In this document: piece by piece, positions 1 to 5,574 of the stretch
Numbering within the stretch: position 1 is the first letter of the stretch
Layout: every line of letters begins with the position of its first letter
Assembly: GCA_947624915.1 (NCBI GenBank)
Contig: CANQMF010000044.1
Location: 1 to 7,136 of the forward strand
Direction of reading: 5' to 3'
DNA from: an uncultured Bacilli bacterium
GTDB taxonomy: Bacteria > Bacillota_I > Bacilli_A > RF39 > UBA660
DNA: 7,136 nt
Made by a program: the position numbers and the translations under genes
Notes under the pieces: generated by a model
Database searches by the model: none
Told to the model about the DNA's origin: nothing
The model's input: the letters and a program-made list of their open reading frames with translations, nothing else

Positions 1-29
1 GAAAATACCCTAGATTTTTCATTTTTATG

Positions 30-68
30 AAAAAAAGACAAATAAGTAAAAATGTTTACCTATTTGTC
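30..68 (-). terminator. Rho-independent terminator of the zinc-ribbon gene
   Basis: On the minus strand, a 14-bp stem (arms at 55-68 and 37-50, 4-nt loop 51-54) is followed directly by seven T residues (complement of 30-36). The one non-Watson-Crick position is a G-U wobble when read on the minus strand and an A-C mismatch on the plus strand, which fixes the working orientation as minus. It lies 26 nt past the stop codon of the zinc-ribbon gene. Confidence 0.88.
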
Positions 69-78
69 AACAGTCTGG

Positions 79-100
79 AAATAGTGAATAATCACTATTT
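79..100 (-). repeat. Perfect 9-bp inverted repeat overlapping the stop codon
   Basis: AAATAGTGA (79-87) and TCACTATTT (92-100) are perfect reverse complements with a 4-nt loop. The TAG stop of the zinc-ribbon gene (95-97) lies inside one arm. No T-tract follows on the minus strand, so this is not a terminator by itself. It sits just before the real terminator and may form a tandem hairpin that protects the mRNA 3' end. Confidence 0.6.
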
Positions 101-646
101 TGTATACATACAGGCTCTTTTCTTGAAATAGATAAATGAGCAAGTACCAAAAGCAATTGAGATAGCAGCCGCAATTCCAAAAACAGCACCAAGAGCCGCT
201 CCTAGGCCATCTACTGCTAATATTTCACCAGCAAGTTCTTCAATAGCTGCGCCACCAATGATAGCTAAAATACCAAATAGTACACCTTCAAGTATTACAA
301 TTACTGATTGAATCATAGCAAGAATCCGTCCAACTTTATTTCTCATTGCTAATAAAATAATAGTTGCTGCAAGGAAAACAGCGGCAATTAAATCTCCAAT
401 GTAGAAATCACTAAATAAGTTCTTAGCATTACCCATTAAAACTAACCCTAAAATAACCATATATACAACAGCATAAGTCATTCCCATTTGAGGTTGAGCT
501 TGAGGATATCCTCCCATCATTGGTTGTACACCATTAAATGGCGCGGGTTGTGGTGCTGCCATAACTTCTAAATCAGCACTACCACATTTTGGGCAATTAT
601 TTGCAGTATCAGCTATCTGGCTACCGCATGCTTTACATCTTTTCAT
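95..646 (-). CDS. Zinc-ribbon membrane protein, function unknown
   Basis: This 183-residue protein starts with a treble-clef/zinc-ribbon knuckle: C4-x2-C7 and C18-x2-C21 in the pattern CKACG...CPKCG, which probably binds one Zn. A Pro/Gln/Met/Gly-rich linker follows (about 29-57). Four hydrophobic segments come next (about 58-78, 83-101, 107-133, 148-174), rich in Ala, Ile and Gly, then a short basic tail (FKKRACMYTK). The layout (cytosolic zinc ribbon, flexible linker, small membrane domain) is common among uncharacterised Firmicutes proteins; no specific function can be assigned. I chose the ATG at 646 because it puts the zinc ribbon at the N terminus, as is usual, and has a very strong RBS (AAGGAAGGAG at 656-665, 9 nt away). 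An in-frame ATG at 688 also has a good RBS (AAGGAG at 696-701) and would add 14 residues. The gene has its own promoter and terminator. The stop is TAG. Its Ala/Gly-rich coding looks more GC-rich than its neighbours. Confidence 0.8.
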   Translation of the reverse strand: MKRCKACGSQIADTANNCPKCGSADLEVMAAPQPAPFNGVQPMMGGYPQAQPQMGMTYAVVYMVILGLVLMGNAKNLFSDFYIGDLIAAVFLAATIILLAMRNKVGRILAMIQSVIVILEGVLFGILAIIGGAAIEELAGEILAVDGLGAALGAVFGIAAAISIAFGTCSFIYFKKRACMYTK

Positions 647-707
647 TAAAATATACTCCTTCCTTTTAATCATCGAAATTAGCTTCATCAAACGTCTCCT
701 TAAAGTG

Positions 708-745
708 TAGATAATTACTAGACACCCTAAGAAAACGATTATCTA
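708..745 (-). other. Leader stem-loop in the zinc-ribbon gene 5' UTR
   Basis: An 8-bp inverted repeat, TAGATAAT (708-715) and ATTATCTA (738-745), encloses a 22-nt loop. With transcription predicted to begin near 750, the stem would form almost at the RNA 5' end, just upstream of the first RBS (696-701). It could be a stabilising 5' hairpin. I recognise no riboswitch, and the stem is AT-rich, so chance is possible. Confidence 0.35.
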
Positions 746-756
746 TGATTACGACG

Positions 757-765
757 ATTATATCA
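757..765 (-). promoter_or_regulatory. Extended -10 promoter of the zinc-ribbon gene
   Basis: Read on the minus strand this is TGATATAAT, an extended -10 element (TGn plus a perfect TATAAT). No good -35 is visible 16-18 nt upstream (TTTTAA/TTTAAT), which is acceptable for extended -10 promoters. The predicted start of transcription is near 750, giving a leader of about 60-100 nt depending on the start codon. The surrounding 14-mer ATTTGTGATATAAT recurs exactly at the promoter upstream of the metallopeptidase gene (5537-5550). Confidence 0.65.
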
Positions 766-812
766 CAAATTATGACATATTAAAATATAATTGTACCATT
801 TAATATATTTTG

Positions 813-1012
813 TTAAATGAAAAATACAGCGTTTCAGAAATTATTGATACTTTAAAAAACTATAATTTAAACTTAATTGGAAACAATTATACTCCAAGTT
901 ATGCTAGAACTAATACAACAGATTTATTACATAACATTTTGGCTTTAGAACAGACTATCAAATAGTAAGTGAAAAAATTACCAAAAAGATTTATAAAGAA
1001 TCTAAAAACTAA
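813..1012 (+). pseudogene. IS1634-like transposase, C-terminal remnant with frameshift
   Basis: Conceptual translation from 813 reads LNEKYSVSEIIDTLKNYN, then a segment with YTPSYARTNTTDLLHN, and after a one-base shift near 939-941 continues as GFRTDYQIVSEKITKKIYKE to a TAA at 1010-1012. This matches my recollection of the conserved tail of IS1634-family (IS4-like DDE) transposases, where a ...RTDLTD.LH..FGFRTDY.I.. pattern is typical. The break is best explained by loss of one T from a T-run (935-940 region): restoring it gives ATT TTT GGC TTT AGA. Upstream of 813 the frame reaches a stop at 801-803 and the similarity ends, so only about the last 66 residues survive; the catalytic DDE core is gone. 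The element cannot transpose. Family assignment is from remembered motifs, not a search. Confidence 0.75.
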
Positions 1013-1057
1013 AACCGCGTACTCACTTTTTATTTCATCAAAAAATCTCTCAAATCC

Positions 1058-1095
1058 TTATAAAGCAAAAGGATCGGGAGCTTTTGCCTTTATAA
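1058..1095. repeat. Long hairpin at the end of the IS remnant / clpC 3' side
   Basis: Arms 1058-1071 (TTATAAAGCAAAAG) and 1081-1095 pair over 14 bp with a single bulged base and a 9-nt loop (1072-1080). It lies between the transposase stop and the clpC stop, which face each other. It could be the terminal hairpin of the old insertion element, a terminator for clpC, or both. On the minus strand the T-run (complement of 1040-1045) begins only about 12 nt after the stem, so it is not a textbook terminator. An inner repeat ATCCTT/AAGGAT offers an alternative fold on the minus strand. Confidence 0.55.
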
Positions 1096-1112
1096 AACTG
1101 ATAAATTTAGGA

Positions 1113-3335
1113 TTATATTATAAATTTAATTTTTGGAATATCTTTTACATGTTTTTTTCTTTTTTTAAATTTATTAACTAAGTTTTTAATTTGTCGTGCT
1201 CCATATTCATGGTAATTCGATTTTTCAATAATCTCAGTTATTTCCTCGTCATTTATTGGTAAAAAGCCTTTTTCCTTACTAAGTTCCTTATTTATTATCT
1301 TAGTAATTATACGTTCATCTAAATCATTAAAAGTAATTATTTCATCAATCCGATTAATAAAGGCCGATGTAAAGTACTCATTTAGTTTACTGTTAACTTT
1401 ACTTTTATCAAAACCTAGTTTATTGTCATTTTCAATATTGGTTGTCATGATAATAACAACATGATTAAAATAAATTGTATTACCTCTAGCATCTTTTAAT
1501 TCATTATTATCTAAAATTTGAAAGAAGATATTTAAAATATTTTCATGACACTTTTCAATTTCATCTAAAACAATGACCGTAAATGGGTATTCCCTAATAC
1601 TATTAAATAAATAATCACTGCTATCATATCCTACATAACCGGGCGGTGCCCCTATAAGCTTACTTACAGTATGTGCTTCACTATATTCACTCATATCTAT
1701 ACGTAATACATTATTTGACAACATTTTAGCAAAGCTCATAGCTAAAGATGTTTTTCCTACACCACTAGGGCCATTAAACAAAACACTATATATTTCATTA
1801 TTTCCAACATGCATTAAGTAAGAATTTACTAATCTATCAATAGCTTCTTCTTGACCTAAAACTTTGTCATTAAGCTCCTTTATAAAGTTTTTATGATTAA
1901 ACCGACTATTTAATTCTGGTATTGGTATATTTACTTTATTATTAAGTACATCATACAAATCCTTTTTAGTTACAACATTTAGATTAGATGTTGTAACTAA
2001 AAGTTCCAATTCATTTAATTTTGTTGTCAATAGGTTTTCCTTTTGCTTTAATTTATAAGCCCCTTTAAAATCATTGGCAATAATTTTATTTTTCTTTTCC
2101 TCAATAACCGTTCTTAATTGTTCAGAGAGCTCATTATACTCATGCATTTTAGGGTTTTCTTTTAAGTTAGCATGAGCGCAAACCTCATCTAATATATCAA
2201 TAGTCTTATCGGGATTTTTATAATTATGAATATACTTATTAGTTAATGTTATTATCAAATCTAAAATATTTTTTTTAATTGTTACATGGTGATAATTTTC
2301 ATATACAGGCCTTAGTTTATAAATAATATTTTTTACTTCATCAACATCAGGTTCTTTAATTACAACCTTTTTAAATCTTCTTTCTAAAGCCTTATCTTTT
2401 TCAATATATTTTTTATATTCATCTAGTGTTGTAGCACCAATACATCTAATACTACCACGTGCTAGTGCTGGTTTAATAATATTTGATGCATCAATTGCCC
2501 CCTCAGCTCCCCCTGCTCCAACAATTGTGTGAACTTCATCAATAAATAAAATTATATCTGAGTCACTCTCTACTTCCTTAATTATCTTATGTATTTTTTC
2601 TTCAAATTCACCACGATATTTTGTACCAGCTACAGCACTAGACATATCCAGATTAATTATTTTCTTATTTTTTAACTTATTAGGTACATTACCTTCTACT
2701 ATCATACGACTTATTTCCTCAATAATAGCCGTCTTTCCTACTCCTGCCTCACCTATAAGAAGAGGATTACTTTTGTTTTTTCTTACTAATATTTCAATTA
2801 TCTGATTTATTTCTTTATCACGACCAATAACTGGATCAAATTTATTACATATTGTTGGATTAGTAAACTCAACACCAATATCATTAAGAATACTCTTTTT
2901 CTTTTTATTTTTACGAGGTATTTGAAAAATAAAGTCGGCATATAACTTATCAATATCTACCTTTAAATTATTTAATATACGATTAGCGAGACCGTCACCT
3001 AGTTCAATAAGCGCAATAAAAAGATTTTCAATAGTAACATCACAATTATTCTCGTTGCTAATATCTATGGCTCGATCAAATATCTCCTTTACAATAGGAG
3101 TATATAAAACCCACTCTGTTCTTTTTTCACCTTTACCAATTAAGTTAATTATTTCTTCACGGTAGCGCTTATAAGTAACATCATATTTTTTTAAAGTGTT
3201 AGATACATTATTATTGCATTGTAAAATACCTAACATTAAATGCTCCGAACCTAAATATGGATGTTTTAAATCAATCATCTCTTTTTTAGCAAGTGTTATA
3301 ACTTTTTTTGTTTCTTCTGTAAACTTGTTAAACAT
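1113..3335 (-). CDS. clpC: ClpC-type AAA+ protease ATPase
   Basis: This 740-residue double-ring HSP100 unfoldase would thread substrates into ClpP. Clp-N repeats span about 1-140. D1 has Walker A GEAGVGKT (195-202), pore loop GTKYRGEFEE (237-246), Walker B ILFIDE (262-267) and arginine fingers R319/R320. A short UVR-like middle domain (about 403-447) is followed by D2 with Walker A GPSGVGKT (522-529), pore loop GYVGY (566-570), Walker B VIVLDE (587-592), sensor-1 TTN (631-633), LGF loop (640-642), R662 and GAR sensor-2 (712-714). The short middle domain and the LGF loop (place of the VGF ClpP-docking loop) indicate ClpC, not ClpB. It is smaller than typical ClpC (about 810): the NTD-D1 and D1-D2 linkers are compact, and only 26 residues follow the GAR, against about 50 in B. 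subtilis. ATG at 3335 has RBS GGAGGG. No ctsR, mcsA or mcsB is adjacent. Confidence 0.92.
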   Translation of the reverse strand: MFNKFTEETKKVITLAKKEMIDLKHPYLGSEHLMLGILQCNNNVSNTLKKYDVTYKRYREEIINLIGKGEKRTEWVLYTPIVKEIFDRAIDISNENNCDVTIENLFIALIELGDGLANRILNNLKVDIDKLYADFIFQIPRKNKKKKSILNDIGVEFTNPTICNKFDPVIGRDKEINQIIEILVRKNKSNPLLIGEAGVGKTAIIEEISRMIVEGNVPNKLKNKKIINLDMSSAVAGTKYRGEFEEKIHKIIKEVESDSDIILFIDEVHTIVGAGGAEGAIDASNIIKPALARGSIRCIGATTLDEYKKYIEKDKALERRFKKVVIKEPDVDEVKNIIYKLRPVYENYHHVTIKKNILDLIITLTNKYIHNYKNPDKTIDILDEVCAHANLKENPKMHEYNELSEQLRTVIEEKKNKIIANDFKGAYKLKQKENLLTTKLNELELLVTTSNLNVVTKKDLYDVLNNKVNIPIPELNSRFNHKNFIKELNDKVLGQEEAIDRLVNSYLMHVGNNEIYSVLFNGPSGVGKTSLAMSFAKMLSNNVLRIDMSEYSEAHTVSKLIGAPPGYVGYDSSDYLFNSIREYPFTVIVLDEIEKCHENILNIFFQILDNNELKDARGNTIYFNHVVIIMTTNIENDNKLGFDKSKVNSKLNEYFTSAFINRIDEIITFNDLDERIITKIINKELSKEKGFLPINDEEITEIIEKSNYHEYGARQIKNLVNKFKKRKKHVKDIPKIKFII

Positions 3336-3357
3336 AATCCCTCCTATATATTCTATG

Positions 3358-3363
3358 ATTATA
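3358..3363 (-). promoter_or_regulatory. Putative -10 box of clpC
   Basis: A perfect TATAAT on the minus strand lies 22 nt before the clpC ATG and downstream of the preceding gene's terminator, so clpC probably has its own transcript with a very short leader. The -35 at 17 nt (TAAAAT) is poor and there is no TGn extension, so the promoter may need an activator. I see no CtsR direct-repeat operator or CIRCE inverted repeat here. Confidence 0.4.
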
Positions 3364-3390
3364 GTGTGTCCAAATTTGCTATTTTAATCA

Positions 3391-3425
3391 ACAAAAAAAC
3401 ACCTGTTATAATTAACAAGCGTTTT
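3391..3425 (-). terminator. Rho-independent terminator between the cse60-like gene and clpC
   Basis: On the minus strand, arms 3413-3425 and 3396-3408 form a 13-bp stem with two G-U pairs and the tetraloop ATTA, with a run of seven T (complement of 3393-3399) that partly overlaps the 3' arm. The two wobbles become A-C mismatches on the plus strand, so the minus orientation is the functional one. The stem overlaps the TAA stop (3412-3414) of the small gene, leaving almost no 3' UTR, and separates it from clpC. Confidence 0.78.
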
Positions 3426-3585
3426 CATATATAACCATTGCTGAATAACAATAAATTTGATCTTCAGAAAACATAGTCACCGATACTTGATATTTAATAT
3501 CAATTATAGTTTTACCTTTAATAAATTTATTTACTTGTTCTTCTAAATCTTGTTCATGCTCCTCATCAAATATTTTGACTTGCAT
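3412..3585 (-). CDS. Cse60-like small protein (DUF2758)
   Basis: This 57-residue protein begins MQVKIFDEEHEQDLEEQVNK, continues through an IIDIKYQVSV strand and ends EDQIYCYSAMVIYENAC. The pattern (K-V-x-F-DEEHExDLE..., then IxDIKYxVS, then QIYCxSAMxIY) fits what I recall of the Cse60/DUF2758 family, roughly 60 residues, named from a B. subtilis sporulation-compartment (sigma-E-dependent) gene. The molecular function is unknown to me. It looks like a small acidic alpha-beta fold without a signal peptide or membrane segment. The start at 3585 is favoured over the adjacent ATG at 3588 because the only RBS-like sequence (GGTG) is 5 nt from the former and 2 nt from the latter. The gene lies 49 nt after the M23 hydrolase stop and ends in its own terminator just before clpC. 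Family call is from memory of the motif; that the ORF is a real gene is better supported than the name. Confidence 0.72.
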   Translation of the reverse strand: MQVKIFDEEHEQDLEEQVNKFIKGKTIIDIKYQVSVTMFSEDQIYCYSAMVIYENAC

Positions 3586-3595
3586 CATATCACCA

Positions 3596-3606
3596 ATTAT
3601 ATTATA
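3596..3606 (-). promoter_or_regulatory. Overlapping TATAAT boxes before the cse60-like gene
   Basis: Minus-strand TATAATATAAT contains two perfect, overlapping -10 hexamers (3601-3606 and 3596-3601). The upstream one ends 15 nt before the ATG at 3585, the same layout as other short-leader starts in this window. No convincing -35 is seen, and AT-rich sequence gives such matches by chance; read-through from the M23 gene is an alternative. Confidence 0.4.
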
Positions 3607-3634
3607 TAATCACACATTTATCATTTTATGTCGA

Positions 3635-4876
3635 TTAATATTTACGTGTACGACTTGTAAACGAGCCTCCTAAAGCTGGGGCATTTACAACTTTTCTTGG
3701 ATTAATATTGCGAGCAATAAATCCACTATATGACTTAAATTCATTACCCCAGTTTCCTGTTGAAACAGTAAAGTGATTATGTGAGCCGGTAGAACATCTA
3801 TCCCACGTTTCATATTTACTACTTCCACCAACATGACCAATAACGGTATTAGATGTAACACGATCGCCTACTTTAACTGTATAATCAGCCAAATGATAAT
3901 AACCGGTAGTATAACGTTTTCCATTAACTAAATGATTAATATATACCATGTTACCTCCACAACTCTGTCGCCTAAAAATTGCTGCAACCACACCAGCCGC
4001 TGATGCATAAACATTAGAGCCATGAGTACTAGAGAAATCAAGTCCATAATGAAAATCACTAGTCCAACGTCCATTTAATTTATAAGTACGACTTCCATAA
4101 TTACTTGATACACGTCCTGAAACAACTGGTCGATAAAAAGCCGTATCTGCTGGTAACTTACCTGCCGTACATTCATCAATTGTTTCATCTAACTTACATT
4201 TGTATGTATTTTCATATAAATCAATTAATTTCTTAGTTGCCTTAATTTCTTCTTTAATATCTAAAGCACCCTCTAAAGTTTTATTTAAACTTGTCTGTTG
4301 ATTTTGAATATAACCTTCCAATTCTTTCTGTTTATTGTTTAAACTTTTTTTCTTATCGGCTAATTCAACTTTTTTTTCCTCGTTATCTGAAATTTTCTGA
4401 TTATACTCTTTAATTGTCTGTGTATTATATTCAGTTAACTGCTCTGTAATAGCCATCCTATAAATAAAATCAGTAAAATCATCGGCGTTGAAAACATATT
4501 CTAATTCAGCAGTTTCTCCAATATCTGATAGCTGATAATAGCTAATAATATCCTCTATTTCATCATTCATATCAACGATTTCATTATTTAATTGTTCTAT
4601 TTCCTTAGTTAGATCATCAACATCATCTTCAATATCAAGTTTTTCTTGACTTATTTGCTTTATTTTCTTCTTAGAAGATGCAATCTCGGACTCTGTCTTT
4701 TGTTGCTCATTTTGATTAGCTTGTAACTGAGCCTCTTCCTTGGCCAATTTCTCTTTAAATTCGCGTAAAGTCTCCCCTTTAGCATCAACATTACCTTGCT
4801 TAGATGGAACAGATAACTCCACTAACAATGTAATAATAACCACTATAACATAACTAATTTTTTTTAGAATCTTCAA
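3635..4876 (-). CDS. Secreted coiled-coil M23 peptidoglycan endopeptidase
   Basis: This 413-residue cell-wall hydrolase has the CwlO/PcsB/EnvC architecture. The N terminus (MKILKKISYVIVVIITLLVE) is a basic-hydrophobic signal peptide or anchor. A Glu/Lys/Gln-rich coiled coil runs about 35-225, interrupted near 127-150 by YVFNADDFTDFIYRMA, resembling the break by which this class is docked to FtsX. The LytM/M23 domain (about 246-395) keeps the zinc ligands H276 and D280 (in FHYGLD) and H368, plus catalytic H328 (YYH) and H366 (of H-N-H), so it should be active, cleaving peptide cross-links or stems. C227 and C236 are spaced for a possible disulfide just before the domain. The start is TTG (4874-4876) with RBS AGGTGG 4 nt away, overlapping the stop of the upstream metallopeptidase; the 8-nt gap implies translational coupling. 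No ftsEX is in the window. Confidence 0.88.
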   Translation of the reverse strand: MKILKKISYVIVVIITLLVELSVPSKQGNVDAKGETLREFKEKLAKEEAQLQANQNEQQKTESEIASSKKKIKQISQEKLDIEDDVDDLTKEIEQLNNEIVDMNDEIEDIISYYQLSDIGETAELEYVFNADDFTDFIYRMAITEQLTEYNTQTIKEYNQKISDNEEKKVELADKKKSLNNKQKELEGYIQNQQTSLNKTLEGALDIKEEIKATKKLIDLYENTYKCKLDETIDECTAGKLPADTAFYRPVVSGRVSSNYGSRTYKLNGRWTSDFHYGLDFSSTHGSNVYASAAGVVAAIFRRQSCGGNMVYINHLVNGKRYTTGYYHLADYTVKVGDRVTSNTVIGHVGGSSKYETWDRCSTGSHNHFTVSTGNWGNEFKSYSGFIARNINPRKVVNAPALGGSFTSRTRKY

Positions 4877-4888
4877 ATTACCACCTAC
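4877..4888 (-). promoter_or_regulatory. RBS overlapping the upstream stop codon (coupling site)
   Basis: Minus-strand GAGTAGGTGGTAATTTG: the metallopeptidase TAG stop (4885-4887) is part of the AGGTGG Shine-Dalgarno (4881-4886) that serves the TTG start of the M23 gene. Ribosomes terminating on the first gene are placed to reinitiate on the second. This decides the TTG as start: no ATG with an RBS exists near the signal peptide. Confidence 0.7.
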
Positions 4889-5520
4889 TCTTTTAATTGT
4901 TTTCTTATTGTCTTATAATCTGGGCAATACTTACTAACTAAACTCCAGAACGAACCAGAATGATTAAAATGAATGACATGGCTTAATTCATGGACTATTA
5001 CATAATCAATCTTATCAATATCATATTCTAATAGCTGTGAATTTAAGGTTATTGTATGCTTAACACGATTATACACACCCCACCGCGTCTTCATATTTCG
5101 AATTTTTAAAGTTGGGCATTTTGATATTTCATCAAATAGCTGAAAGTTATAATCAAGTCGATCAGTAAAAATATTGACTAATTGTTCCTTATACCATTTA
5201 TCAAATTTTCTTCTATTTGGAACTAAAATATTGTCCTTATTAATTTTTACATCATTTACTGTTGATGCCTCAATTATATCATAAGGTTTTCCTAAATAAA
5301 AGAAGTTCTCCTTTTTTTTAGTCAACTTAGACTGTCTATCTAGCATTTTGCGTAGACTACGAACATTATTATCAAGAATATGCCTAATCATTGATTTACT
5401 AGTAAAATGACTAGTTGTCACTAAAATAGTCATATCATCTTTAACCCTAATATACGTATTTTTATTATTTTTTTTAACAATTTCCACTAAATATGTTATA
5501 CCATCTAGTTCATACTTCAT
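4885..5520 (-). CDS. YgjP/DUF45-family zinc metallopeptidase
   Basis: This 211-residue soluble protein carries the YgjP-like (DUF45, M48-related) signature in its C-terminal half: the RWG motif (146-148), ITLNSQLLEY (157-166), IDYVIVHELSH with the HExxH zinc site (H177, E178, H181), and the third ligand H187 in the FNHSGSFW segment, then PDYKTIRKQLK. The N-terminal part is a beta-rich region typical of the family. No signal peptide is present, so it is cytoplasmic. Substrates of this family are not well established; links to DNA-protein crosslink proteases (SprT/WSS1) are structural. I chose ATG 5520 over ATG 5532 because the predicted promoter would start transcription near 5530 and a GGTG RBS sits 6 nt before 5520, while 5532 has no RBS. 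It is followed within 8 nt by the M23 hydrolase gene, with overlapping translation signals, so the two are co-expressed. Confidence 0.85.
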   Translation of the reverse strand: MKYELDGITYLVEIVKKNNKNTYIRVKDDMTILVTTSHFTSKSMIRHILDNNVRSLRKMLDRQSKLTKKKENFFYLGKPYDIIEASTVNDVKINKDNILVPNRRKFDKWYKEQLVNIFTDRLDYNFQLFDEISKCPTLKIRNMKTRWGVYNRVKHTITLNSQLLEYDIDKIDYVIVHELSHVIHFNHSGSFWSLVSKYCPDYKTIRKQLKE

Positions 5521-5536
5521 AGCTACACCCATTATA

Positions 5537-5545
5537 ATTATATCA
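5537..5545 (-). promoter_or_regulatory. Extended -10 promoter of the metallopeptidase-hydrolase operon
   Basis: Minus-strand TGATATAAT is an extended -10 ending 16 nt before the ATG at 5520. The 14-mer ATTTGTGATATAAT (5537-5550) is identical to that before the zinc-ribbon gene (757-770). Transcription would begin near 5530, leaving a leader of about 10 nt. A second TATAAT overlaps downstream (5531-5536). The -35 is poor (TTTTTC-like). Confidence 0.55.
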
Positions 5546-5574
5546 CAAATAAATACAGAAAAAAAGAAGTATAC

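Noticed and set aside
969..1181. 70-codon open frame on the plus strand
   Set aside because: It begins with GTG inside the transposase remnant in the wrong frame, has no RBS, and runs into the clpC 3' end antisense; its product is low-complexity Lys/Phe/Asn.
3196..3387. 63-codon open frame on the plus strand
   Set aside because: Antisense to the clpC N-terminal coding region and its promoter; no RBS and no recognisable product.
3336..3395. CtsR operator or CIRCE element upstream of clpC
   Set aside because: CAAATTTGGACA vaguely recalls a CtsR heptad, but there is no direct repeat of GGTCAAA and no TTAGCACTC/GAGTGCTAA inverted repeat.
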